Of a stretch of DNA of 64,000 bases, positions 56,259-64,000 are shown piece after piece (the first letter of the stretch is position 1; each line of letters begins with the position of its first letter). The DNA comes from Parvularcula sp. IMCC14364 (lineage in GTDB: Bacteria > Pseudomonadota > Alphaproteobacteria > Caulobacterales > Parvularculaceae), in NCBI RefSeq assembly GCF_030758415.1, contig NZ_CP132334.1:2244001-2308000 (forward strand), written 5' to 3'. The notes under the pieces were generated by a model. It was not told the DNA's origin and searched no databases. It saw only the letters and a program-made list of their open reading frames with translations. Both the position numbers and the translations under genes were made by a program.

Positions 56259-56732
56259 TTATGAAGCTTCAAAATACAGGTTCTCGTCACTGGTGGAAAA
56301 AATGAACTCCAGCTCTTCTTTTGTCAATTTATCTAGGAGCTGGATGCCATAGCCATCAAACCTGCTTGAGCGAATAATACCGTTCTTGCGAATATCTTCG
56401 AATACGATCTGTATAGAAGAATCCTTGCGACATTCGAGGTAGTGAGTTGCCGGACGGAATGTCAGTCCAAAGGGAGATACTTCTACTATGGCACCGTCCA
56501 GGGAGAAACCACGGTTAGGGAAGTTAAGGCGGGCAATCGCAAAACTTTCATGACGTTCTGCCTGACGACGATCCTTGTGACGCTTCACATCCTTTTGCAA
56601 CTTCTTAGCCAGCTTGGCAGATACTTTGGTCGAGGGCGGTGTATAGCTCGCACTTGAATAAGCGACAGGGTCAACTTGTGATGTTTGTTTTTCTGCCTCT
56701 GGCGCTCTTTTTTTCAATAACCCTTCCAGCAT
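56259..56732 (-). CDS. PilZ-like domain protein
   Basis: A 157-residue soluble protein. After a variable N-terminus with basic segments (LAKKLQKDVKRHKDRRQAER), the second half has the layout of a PilZ domain: RRQAERH (RxxxR-type), then GAIVEVSPFGLTFRPA ((D/N)xSxxG-type), then a beta barrel ending in YGIQLLDKL. PilZ domains bind cyclic di-GMP; the first Asp of the second motif is Glu here, so binding is uncertain. It starts two bases after the MotA/ExbB-like gene and is probably translated with it. Confidence 0.6.
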   Translation of the reverse strand: MLEGLLKKRAPEAEKQTSQVDPVAYSSASYTPPSTKVSAKLAKKLQKDVKRHKDRRQAERHESFAIARLNFPNRGFSLDGAIVEVSPFGLTFRPATHYLECRKDSSIQIVFEDIRKNGIIRSSRFDGYGIQLLDKLTKEELEFIFSTSDENLYFEAS

Positions 56733-56734
56733 GA

Positions 56735-58114
56735 CTAACCTCTCGATCCGGTTGCTCGAATATCAGTAGTATGATCAGCTGCTTTAGCCCCCTCCGCAGC
56801 AGAACCTTTTTTCTGACTTCGGTATAGCGCCCCAAGCATGTTTTTGAGCTGTGCTATATTGAGCTCCTCTGAATCTTCCTTCAGTTCCTTAGACAGCTCA
56901 GCACCTTGCTGTTCTAAATCTGAGGCTGGTTCTACCGGTTGAGGCGTATGCATCTTTTTGTACATGAGGCGCAGAATCTTTGAATTCTGGTCTTCTTTCT
57001 CAGATTGTTCGGCCGCAATAAGTGCTGTTAATTCGGTCAACTCATTACGCAAATCAGTTGTATGCGAAACCTGATGAAATGCCTCAATAGATCTGGCAAG
57101 CGCCGTATGCACAACTTTACTTTGATCAGACAGTGTCCTCAAAGAGCCAGTCATTTCAGTTGTCATTTGGCGGTTATCATTTGCCTCTATAACGAGCTTA
57201 TCGACTGTGCGCGTTAATTCACGGATCGCCCTGCTCTGGGCATTAGTCATGTTTACACAATGCCGGGCTGTGCGCATCAACAATGCGAGACGACGCTCCT
57301 CGATCTGTGCCGGGTAGCCTCCCGCATTATCAGCACGCTCCATGCCTTCATGAATTTCCACTGCATTCGACAACCAGTCAGAAAAATCTGATTTCAAAGC
57401 GCCGCCAGTCTTCACCAAAAGCTGCAACATAAGGCTCAGAACCAGCGATGTTACGAGACCAAACAACGAAGATGAAAAGCCCGTGGCCATCCCGCCGAGT
57501 GGCTTCTGTAGGCTTGTCATCAAACCTGCAACCACAGTCGTTGGGTCACCGGCCGTGAGATCCAGGCCACCAAGAATATCACCGACAGATGCCAGCGTAA
57601 CCATGAGACCAACGAATGTACCGATCAGGCCAAGGAAAACGAGAATGCCGGAAATATAGCCAATCAGTGCGCGTACATCATTCAATCTTTCGTCAATACC
57701 TGCCAGAAGTGTCTGCATGGTTGATGCAGAGATCTGCAATTCCTTGTCTTTCAGCAACTGCTCTGAAAGCAACTGATAAGACTGGCCAAGAATGAGTGGT
57801 TTCTTGAAGACAATACCAAGCTGTCTGCATCTTGCATATTTCGCAGCCATGTGGGCATCAGGATTCTGCTCAGCTTGCCGAGTGTCATCATACATTTCCA
57901 CAAGCGCATAAAATGCGTGATATTCATTTCTAAGCGTGAGCTGCGCCTGTCCCACAAGGATGACACCAAAGAGGAAAGTACCCAAAATGGTGAAGTTCAG
58001 TGGCGGATTAGCCTCAACACCACTCCTTATAAAATCAAACTGCCATACAGACATAGCAATCATGATAGCGAGGATAATAAATATCCTGGTTGATTGCACC
58101 TTCAAGCTGTTCAT
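56735..58114 (-). CDS. MotA/TolQ/ExbB proton channel family protein
   Basis: A 459-residue inner-membrane protein with hydrophobic segments near residues 9-27, 40-60, 150-175 and 205-235. FLGLIGTFVGLMVTLASV and MATGFSSSLFGLVTSLVLSL are the family's two pore helices. A cytoplasmic C-terminal tail of about 220 residues, partly helical, follows. It should form a proton-driven rotor or stator with a MotB-like partner, and the divergent gene at 58256 encodes one. No flagellar genes are nearby. Confidence 0.85.
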   Translation of the reverse strand: MNSLKVQSTRIFIILAIMIAMSVWQFDFIRSGVEANPPLNFTILGTFLFGVILVGQAQLTLRNEYHAFYALVEMYDDTRQAEQNPDAHMAAKYARCRQLGIVFKKPLILGQSYQLLSEQLLKDKELQISASTMQTLLAGIDERLNDVRALIGYISGILVFLGLIGTFVGLMVTLASVGDILGGLDLTAGDPTTVVAGLMTSLQKPLGGMATGFSSSLFGLVTSLVLSLMLQLLVKTGGALKSDFSDWLSNAVEIHEGMERADNAGGYPAQIEERRLALLMRTARHCVNMTNAQSRAIRELTRTVDKLVIEANDNRQMTTEMTGSLRTLSDQSKVVHTALARSIEAFHQVSHTTDLRNELTELTALIAAEQSEKEDQNSKILRLMYKKMHTPQPVEPASDLEQQGAELSKELKEDSEELNIAQLKNMLGALYRSQKKGSAAEGAKAADHTTDIRATGSRG

Positions 58115-58255
58115 GATGATACCCTGCTCATTAGTCGTGTCCGTACTATTATTCTACAGCACTTAATTTAGCCTTAACCATGAACGGGCTATAAGGTTAC
58201 TGACTATGCAGACCGAGCGTCTGAAAAAAGAGTTAAGTAACGGTAAAATACTCAA

Positions 58256-58813
58256 GTGGCACAAGCGCAGGAAGAAAATCACTGGCCAGGGTTTGTTGAT
58301 GCCCTGTCAACCATCGTCATGGTGGTCACTTTTTTGCTGATTATTCTGGCGATCGCGATTTTCATCATGTCTTTGAGCATCGCAAAAGTGCCGGTGCAAG
58401 TTGGTGAACAAACACCCCCTAACATGCCCTTCAAACTGGAAATTGAAGTTGCCGACAAACCAATTTCAGATGAGGCCGATCCGCAACTATCAACCGTCAG
58501 ACGAACCGAAAACGCCTTGAAGCTTGGCTTCTCAAGCCTGACGGTTGAGGTTGACGAACAGTCGAAAGGCATGGTCGCTGAGTATCTCGCTGAAAACAGC
58601 GCGACCTTACAGGACAAGTCACTCTCAATATCAAGCTACTACGACCCTAACATTACGGCCTATACGAAGGCAAAGCGGCTTGCGTATTACCGCGCCATGT
58701 CTATCCGTAATGTATTGCTGGATAATGGTTATGAAGCGCCGCAGATTAATATCCACGTCAAGGAAGCGCATGAGCAGGATTACGTAAACTCGGTCATTGT
58801 GCACACTGACTAG
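58256..58813 (+). CDS. MotB/OmpA-like stator partner
   Basis: A 185-residue protein with one N-terminal membrane helix (about residues 17-40). Asp15 in WPGFVDALSTIVMVVTF sits where MotB has its proton-carrying Asp. The periplasmic part (residues 75-185) resembles an OmpA-like domain (AKRLAYYRAMSIRNVLLDNG) but is short and lacks the full peptidoglycan-binding signature. The start is a GTG with a weak ribosome site; an in-frame stop lies just upstream. Its TAG stop lies in the CTAG target of the adjacent insertion sequence. Partner of the divergent MotA/ExbB-like protein by inference. Confidence 0.75.
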   Translation: MAQAQEENHWPGFVDALSTIVMVVTFLLIILAIAIFIMSLSIAKVPVQVGEQTPPNMPFKLEIEVADKPISDEADPQLSTVRRTENALKLGFSSLTVEVDEQSKGMVAEYLAENSATLQDKSLSISSYYDPNITAYTKAKRLAYYRAMSIRNVLLDNGYEAPQINIHVKEAHEQDYVNSVIVHTD

Positions 58814-58822
58814 GCTCAGGAC

Positions 58823-59260
58823 TCATTGATTGATCCAGAAGATTATCGTAGCTGCGATGCAGATGCTTGAGAAGTATGTGTGAGCACAGCGGTCATAGCG
58901 GGTGGCGACGCGCCGCCAGTCTTTCAGTCTTCCGAACATGATCTCGACTTTGTGGCGTTGTTTATAGAGAGTTTCGCAAAACTCCGCTGGATGACGCCGT
59001 CCTTTTCGCGGTGGGATGCAGGGCTGAATGTTTTTAGCGGTGAGAGCACTGCGAAACTCATCGCTATCGTAACCCTTGTCGCCGATCAGGGTTTTCGCGC
59101 CCTCCGGCAGTGCCGGATAGATCAGCTTTGCGCCGATATGATCGCTTGTCTGTCCAGCCGTCAGGCACATGATCAGCGGGCGTCCCATGTTATCGACAAC
59201 GGCGTGAAGTTTTGAGTTCAAGCCGCCTTTTGTGCGTCCAATGTGCCTGGGAAAAGCCCC
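58823..59260 (-). CDS. IS transposase, frameshifted part (orfB)
   Basis: C-terminal half of the transposase, read in the -1 frame after the slippery heptamer. The joined reading continues as HIGRTKGGLNSKLHAVVD, the standard IS427-group sequence, which confirms the frame change. The second catalytic Asp is in LIGDKGYDSDEFR and the Glu in YKQRHKVEIMFGRLKDW. The full product would be about 254 residues. Confidence 0.9.
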   Translation of the reverse strand, partial: GAFPRHIGRTKGGLNSKLHAVVDNMGRPLIMCLTAGQTSDHIGAKLIYPALPEGAKTLIGDKGYDSDEFRSALTAKNIQPCIPPRKGRRHPAEFCETLYKQRHKVEIMFGRLKDWRRVATRYDRCAHTYFSSICIAATIIFWINQ

Positions 59261-59586
59261 TTTTTTAAAAGGCTGGACGCGGTGCGATGGGCTTTCAAAT
59301 GCGTGGCGTCAATCATCAGCGTTTCGGAAACGTCCCCTTGCGCAGACAGGTTCGAAAAGATGCGATCAAAAACGCCCAAGCGGCTCCAGCGGATAAAGCG
59401 ATTGTATAAAGTCTTGTGCGGACCATATTCCTTCGGCGCATCACGCCAGCGCAAACCGTTGCGGATCACGAAGATGATCCCGGACAATACACGCCTGTCG
59501 TCAACGCGCGGAACACCATGGGATAAAGGAAAATACGGCTCAATCCGTGACAACTGCTCTTTCGATAACCAAATCAAATCGCTCAT
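59218..59586 (-). CDS. IS transposase, upstream frame (orfA)
   Basis: N-terminal half of the DDE transposase, 122 residues. LIWLSKEQLSRIEPYFPL and NGLRWRDAPKEYGPHKTLYN are typical of IS427-group proteins, and the first catalytic Asp is in LMIDATHLKAHRT. The ATG at 59586 has a strong AAAGGAGG seven bases upstream; a GTG at 59616 is less likely. At A-AAA-AAG (59260-59266, minus strand) ribosomes can slip back one base into orfB. Confidence 0.9.
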   Translation of the reverse strand: MSDLIWLSKEQLSRIEPYFPLSHGVPRVDDRRVLSGIIFVIRNGLRWRDAPKEYGPHKTLYNRFIRWSRLGVFDRIFSNLSAQGDVSETLMIDATHLKAHRTASSLLKKGLFPGTLDAQKAA

Positions 59587-59824
59587 TGCAAAGCCTCCTT
59601 TGCAATCTTGAATCACCGTTCGTATCAGATCACAAGATTAATAGGTCCTGAGCCTAGGATCTTCTCCGCTCAAGCATCAATTAAACTGGCGCCTTTTCTC
59701 TGGCCTGCTTTATGAATGTGACCTGTTGCCGTCAGCACTAACGAGACGCCAGCGCCAATTTCATGCCCCAGACTTTCCTAGCATCATGCATGATGAAAAA
59801 CGAGTGACCTAAAGTTCAGGTTCA

Positions 59825-62800
59825 TTAAACTGTCGTTACAGCAAGCTCACCGATAACCCCACCACCACCGTCAGTCCACGTATAGGTGGTTGTCGAACCA
59901 ACCGTCGAGACAGATGAGAAGCCCGTCACATCTACTATGTCCCCTGTTGCATTCACCAGAATGCTGAGGCTGTTGTTGCTGTCAGTCACGGATTGGATAT
60001 CTGAGAGATCAAGATCAAGGTCGGCATCAACGTTACCGTCAGAGAAATCAATGATTTCCACATCTGACAGAATGTCAAACAACCCAACCTCATCTACAGT
60101 CGCTGTTGAGGCAGTTTCGAGTACGACCGTGTCCTGACCAGTTCCACCATTGATGGACGCTGCTGAAGTATCGATCAGATCATAATCAATCAGGAAAGTA
60201 TCGTTACCAGCGCCGCCATTGGCAGTGTCTGCTCCACCATTGGTATCGATAGTGTCATTGCCGTTGCCGCCATTAAGGACATTATCACCACTGTCGCCAC
60301 GCAACACATCACCTTGAGAAGAGCCTGTGATGTTTTCAATATTTGTGAGCGTATCACCCTGAGCATCACCGCCAGAACCTGTGCCTGCATCGAGGTCAAC
60401 TGTTACACCAGAGCTGGAGCTGGAATAATCTGCAGTATCTGTATTAGCACCGCCATCCAAATCGTCTGCACCGGCACCGCCAGTTAGCGTATCATTGCCG
60501 TTGCCACCAAGAAGTGTATCGTTTCCAGCGCCGCCGATAAGATTGTCAGCGCCGCCATTGCCGGTGAGTACATTATCATTACCGTCACCAGTCAAACTAT
60601 CTGCGGCGCCCGTTCCAATAACATTTTCAATGCCGCTCAATGTATCACCAGCAGCATCACCACCAGACCCAGTGCCCGCTCCAAGATCAACTGTCACACC
60701 GGCACCTGATGCAGAATAATCCGCAGTATCAGTACCAATACCACCAGCGAGCGTGTCAGCGCCCCCAAGCCCTGCAAGCGTATCATTGCCTGAGCCACCA
60801 GTCAGGACGTTTGCAGCAGAACTCCCCGTTAGAGTGTCATTGCCGGAACCGCCTGTGGCATTCTCGAAGTTGCTGATCGTGTCACCAGCAGCATCACCAC
60901 CGGAAACTGTATTGGTATTCAGACTAACAGAAACACCCGCGGTGTCAGAAGCATAAGATACAGTATCTGTGTTGGCGCCGCCATCAAGATCATCTGCCCC
61001 CGCACCGCCTTCAAGCGTATCGTTGCCCGCACCACCAGCGAGCGTGTCAGCGCCGCCAAGCCCTGCAAGCGTGTCATTGCCTGAGCCACCTGTCAGGACG
61101 TTTGCAGCAGAGCTCCCCGTCAAGGTATCATTGCCGGAACCGCCTGTGGCATTCTCGAAGTTGCTGATCGTGTCACCAGCAGCATCACCACCGGAAACTG
61201 TGTTCGTGCCGAGATTCACGTTCACACCGCTACTGTCAGACGCGTAAGAAAGTGTATCGGCATCTCCGCCGCCATCAAGAACGTCAGCACCCGCACCACC
61301 TTCAAGCGTATCATTACCAGCACCACCAGCGAGAGTATCGGCACCGCCAGCGCCCTGAAGGTTGTCAGCGCCGCCATTGCCGGTGAGTACATTATCATTA
61401 CCGTCACCAGTCAAACTATCTGCGGCGCCCGTTCCAATAACATTTTCAATGCCGCTCAATGTATCACCAGCAGCATCACCACCAGACCCAGTGCCCGCTC
61501 CAAGATCAACTGTCACACCGGCACCTGATGCAGAATAATCCGCAGTATCAGTACCAATACCACCAGCGAGCGTGTCAGCGCCCCCAAGCCCTGCAAGCGT
61601 ATCATTGCCTGAGCCACCAGTCAGGACGTTTGCAGCAGAACTCCCCGTTAGAGTGTCATTGCCGGAACCGCCTGTGGCATTCTCGAAGTTGCTGATCGTG
61701 TCACCAGCAGCATCACCACCGGAAACTGTATTGGTATTCAGACTAACAGAAACACCCGCGGTGTCAGAAGCATAAGATACAGTATCTGTGTTGGCGCCGC
61801 CATCAAGATCATCTGCCCCCGCACCGCCTTCAAGCGTATCGTTGCCCGCACCACCAGCGAGCGTGTCAGCGCCGCCAAGCCCTGCAAGCGTGTCATTGCC
61901 TGAGCCACCTGTCAGGACGTTTGCAGCAGAGCTCCCCGTCAAGGTATCATTGCCGGAACCGCCTGTGGCATTCTCGAAGTTGCTGATCGTGTCACCAGCA
62001 GCATCACCACCGGAAACTGTGTTCGTGCCGAGATTCACGTTCACACCGCTACTGTCAGACGCGTAAGAAAGTGTATCGGCATCTCCGCCGCCATCAAGAA
62101 CGTCAGCACCCGCACCACCTTCAAGCGTATCATTACCAGCACCACCAGCGAGAGTATCGGCACCGCCAGCGCCCTGAAGGTTGTCAGCGCCGCCATTGCC
62201 GGTGAGTACATTATCATTACCGTCACCAGTCAAACTATCTGCGGCGCCCGTTCCAATAACATTTTCAATGCCGCTCAATGTATCACCAGCAGCATCACCA
62301 CCAGACCCAGTGCCCGCTCCAAGATCAACTGTCACACCGGCACCTGATGCAGAATAATCCGCAGTATCAGTACCAATACCACCAGCGAGCGTGTCAGCGC
62401 CCCCAAGCCCTGCAAGCGTATCATTGCCTGAGCCACCAGTCAGGACGTTTGCAGCAGAACTCCCCGTTAGAGTGTCATTGCCGGAACCGCCTGTGGCATT
62501 CTCGAAGTTGCTGATCGTGTCACCAGCAGCATCACCACCGGAAACTGTATTGGTATTCAGACTAACAGAAACACCCGCGGTGTCAGAAGCATAAGATACA
62601 GTATCTGTGTTGGCGCCGCCATCAAGATCATCTGCCCCCGCACCGCCTTCAAGCGTATCGTTGCCCGCACCACCAGCGAGCGTGTCAGCGCCGCCAAGCC
62701 CTGCAAGCGTGTCATTGCCTGAGCCACCTGTCAGGACGTTTGCAGCAGAGCTCCCCGTCAAGGTATCATTGCCGGAACCGCCTGTGGCATTCTCGAAATT

Positions 62801-64000
62801 GCTGATCGTGTCACCGGCAGCATCACCACCGGAAACCGTGTTCGTGCCGAGATTCACGTTCACACCGCTACTGTCAGACGCATAAGAAAGTGTATCGGTA
62901 TCTCCGCCGCCATCAAGAACGTCAGCACCCGCACCACCTTCAAGCGTATCATTTCCGGTGCCGCCGCGTAACTCTTCAGCCGCGGCCGTACCGGTAATCT
63001 GATCATTGAAATTAGAACCGATAACACGTTCAATACCGCTCAGTGTATCACCTTGTGCATCACCACCAGTACCCGCACTACCATCCAGACTGACCGTAAC
63101 GCCAGAAGAAGATGTTGCATAAGTAACTGTATCAGTATCTGCGCCACCAATAAGCGTATCAGCACCAGCTCCGCCATTCAGCGTATCATTCCCGCTGCCA
63201 CCGTTAAGCGTATCATTTCCGTCAGCGCCAGAAAGGGCGTCGTTGCCACCATTGCCAATCAGTGTGTTTGCAGATGCATTACCGGTCATTGCATCATTGC
63301 CCGAACCGCCAGTTGCGTTTTCAAAGCCGTTGATTGTGTCACCTGTAGCATCACCACCAGAGACAGTATTCGTTGCAAGATTGACCGTTACGCCTGTTGT
63401 GTCAGACGCATAAGAGAGCGTGTCTGTATTTGCTCCACCGTCAAGGTCATCAGCACCCGCGCCCCCTTCAAGGGTATCATCGCCTGCACCACCGCTTAGT
63501 GTATCATCACCGCCTGCACCAAACAGATTATCTGCGCCTGCGTTGCCGGTGAGCACATTTGCACCACCATCACCAGTCAGCGTATCAGCAGCCCCACTAC
63601 CGAGAATATTTTCAATTCCTGTGAGTGTGTCACCCTGGGCATCACCGCCAAGGCCTGTACCGGCCCCGAGATCAACCGTTACGCCTGAACCTGATGCAGA
63701 ATAATCAGCAGTATCGATATTGGCACCACCATCGAGATCGTCTGCACCGGCACCACCACTGAGCGTGTCATCTCCTGCACCGCCAGAAAGCGTATCATCG
63801 CCACCTGCACCAGACAGCGTATCGGCACCGCCGTTACCCGTCAGTACATTATTGTTTCCGTCACCAGAAAGCGCGTCATCTGCCGCTGTACCAAGAACAT
63901 TTTCGATACCATTCAATGTATCTCCGGCAGCATCGCCACCGGAACCTGTTCCTGCAGCAAGATCAACCGTAACGCCGCCCGTAGAGGCTGAATAGTCGGC
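59825..64000 (-). CDS. Giant RTX repeat protein, N-terminus outside window
   Basis: C-terminal 1391 residues of a larger secreted protein; the frame is open through the right edge. It is built from alternating blocks of calcium-binding nonapeptides (GGAGNDTLEGGAGADDLDGG) and a spacer of the DTVSYASDTAGVSVSLNTNT type followed by GGDAAGDTISNFENATGGSG. The last 120 residues are non-repetitive (VLETASTATVDEVGLFDILS and onward), ending GGGVIGELAVTTV, consistent with a type I secretion signal. It is probably an adhesin or matrix protein. Its middle carries an 819-base nearly identical tandem repeat. No secretion genes are visible. Confidence 0.88.
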   Translation of the reverse strand, partial: ADYSASTGGVTVDLAAGTGSGGDAAGDTLNGIENVLGTAADDALSGDGNNNVLTGNGGADTLSGAGGDDTLSGGAGDDTLSGGAGADDLDGGANIDTADYSASGSGVTVDLGAGTGLGGDAQGDTLTGIENILGSGAADTLTGDGGANVLTGNAGADNLFGAGGDDTLSGGAGDDTLEGGAGADDLDGGANTDTLSYASDTTGVTVNLATNTVSGGDATGDTINGFENATGGSGNDAMTGNASANTLIGNGGNDALSGADGNDTLNGGSGNDTLNGGAGADTLIGGADTDTVTYATSSSGVTVSLDGSAGTGGDAQGDTLSGIERVIGSNFNDQITGTAAAEELRGGTGNDTLEGGAGADVLDGGGDTDTLSYASDSSGVNVNLGTNTVSGGDAAGDTISNFENATGGSGNDTLTGSSAANVLTGGSGNDTLAGLGGADTLAGGAGNDTLEGGAGADDLDGGANTDTVSYASDTAGVSVSLNTNTVSGGDAAGDTISNFENATGGSGNDTLTGSSAANVLTGGSGNDTLAGLGGADTLAGGIGTDTADYSASGAGVTVDLGAGTGSGGDAAGDTLSGIENVIGTGAADSLTGDGNDNVLTGNGGADNLQGAGGADTLAGGAGNDTLEGGAGADVLDGGGDADTLSYASDSSGVNVNLGTNTVSGGDAAGDTISNFENATGGSGNDTLTGSSAANVLTGGSGNDTLAGLGGADTLAGGAGNDTLEGGAGADDLDGGANTDTVSYASDTAGVSVSLNTNTVSGGDAAGDTISNFENATGGSGNDTLTGSSAANVLTGGSGNDTLAGLGGADTLAGGIGTDTADYSASGAGVTVDLGAGTGSGGDAAGDTLSGIENVIGTGAADSLTGDGNDNVLTGNGGADNLQGAGGADTLAGGAGNDTLEGGAGADVLDGGGDADTLSYASDSSGVNVNLGTNTVSGGDAAGDTISNFENATGGSGNDTLTGSSAANVLTGGSGNDTLAGLGGADTLAGGAGNDTLEGGAGADDLDGGANTDTVSYASDTAGVSVSLNTNTVSGGDAAGDTISNFENATGGSGNDTLTGSSAANVLTGGSGNDTLAGLGGADTLAGGIGTDTADYSASGAGVTVDLGAGTGSGGDAAGDTLSGIENVIGTGAADSLTGDGNDNVLTGNGGADNLIGGAGNDTLLGGNGNDTLTGGAGADDLDGGANTDTADYSSSSSGVTVDLDAGTGSGGDAQGDTLTNIENITGSSQGDVLRGDSGDNVLNGGNGNDTIDTNGGADTANGGAGNDTFLIDYDLIDTSAASINGGTGQDTVVLETASTATVDEVGLFDILSDVEIIDFSDGNVDADLDLDLSDIQSVTDSNNSLSILVNATGDIVDVTGFSSVSTVGSTTTYTWTDGGGGVIGELAVTTV
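60543..62953 (-). repeat. 819-bp tandem repeat, about 2.9 copies
   Basis: Units start at 60543, 61362 and 62181; the first two are full length and the third stops matching after 62953. The unit is 273 codons, so the frame is kept. Copies look almost identical at DNA level; the third has a few single-base changes after about 62799. Within each unit a roughly 291-base (97-codon) segment occurs twice with more divergence. This is a recent tandem duplication inside an older repeat. Confidence 0.93.

Larger units (their letters stand above)
58814..59653 (-). mobile_element. IS5-family (IS427-type) insertion sequence, intact
   Basis: An 840-base element. Ends begin GCTCAGGAC on both sides as inverted repeats, with partial match continuing for about 18 bases. 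It is flanked by CTAG at 58810-58813 and 59654-59657, a 4-base target duplication; because CTAG is palindromic with neighbouring bases, TA is an alternative reading. It encodes one transposase in two frames joined by a -1 slip. Both frames and both ends are complete, so it may still move. Confidence 0.9.

Noticed and set aside
56735-58813. Zorya-type anti-phage system (ZorA/ZorB)
   Set aside because: There is a MotA-like protein with a long tail and a MotB-like partner, but they are divergent, no ZorC/ZorD or ZorE-type helicase or nuclease is nearby, and the tail is short.
58256-58813. MotB-like gene truncated by the insertion sequence
   Set aside because: Rejoining the CTAG target restores the same TAG stop, so the insertion did not shorten the protein.
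59782-59795. Perfect 14-base palindrome CATCATGCATGATG near the RTX gene end
   Set aside because: The T-run lies on the wrong side for a terminator of the minus-strand gene, and no other role could be supported.
60543-62953. CRISPR-like regular repeats
   Set aside because: The repeat keeps a protein reading frame, has 819-base units and RTX composition, and shows no short repeat-spacer pattern.

Overview
The window looks like a marine-type alphaproteobacterial chromosome of moderate GC. The clues are a split glycine decarboxylase (gcvPA/gcvPB) behind a tandem glycine riboswitch, carB followed by greA, an ELM1-family (DUF1022) domain, PAPS sulfotransferases, a TonB receptor and several RTX proteins. 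The species cannot be named from sequence alone.

Region 1 (1-15722, minus strand) is one nearly gapless run of 13 genes for a surface polysaccharide, many joined by ATGA overlaps. In transcription order they are: a family 2 glycosyltransferase, a CMP-sugar synthetase-like enzyme, a 2-hydroxyacid dehydrogenase, an SDR, an SMP-30 lactonase, an SGNH protein and MBOAT acyltransferase pair, a methyltransferase-like protein, a 1626-residue multidomain protein, the two ABC exporter subunits, and two sulfotransferases. The 1626-residue protein carries glycosyltransferase domains, a GT42/Maf-like domain, a membrane hairpin, a long coiled coil and a methyltransferase. I predict an exported glycan that is O-acylated, methylated and sulfated. 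The CMP-sugar gene and the GT42/Maf-like domain suggest an unusual acidic sugar.

Region 2 (15959-29663) makes sugar nucleotides: gmd and fcl (GDP-fucose), manC plus an AGE-family isomerase (GDP-mannose), and rfbCBDA (dTDP-rhamnose). It is interrupted by a glycosyltransferase and by two RTX calcium-binding proteins, one of them a serralysin-like metalloprotease.

Region 3 (29679-45885) holds a gamma-glutamyltransferase lipoprotein, a P1 self-cleaving peptidase, tRNA-Arg(ACG), and a minus-strand run of TonB receptor, TPR-sulfotransferase, BCCT transporter and MarR regulator. It also holds the glycine cleavage operon gcvT-gcvH-gcvPA-gcvPB-GNAT with its riboswitch, and a divergent metallo-beta-lactamase-fold hydrolase.

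Region 4 (45978-58813) holds carB, greA, an M23 lipoprotein, an ELM1-thioredoxin reductase fusion, a small lipoprotein, and a MarR-controlled tyrosine-catabolism operon (hppD, VOC protein, FAH-family hydrolase). A PilZ-like, MotA/ExbB-like and MotB-like set follows. An intact 840-bp IS5/IS427-type element (58814-59653) has landed on the stop codon of the MotB-like gene without changing its product.

Region 5 (59825-64000) is the C-terminal 1391 residues of a giant RTX protein that runs off the right edge. It contains an 819-bp, nearly identical tandem repeat present about 2.9 times.
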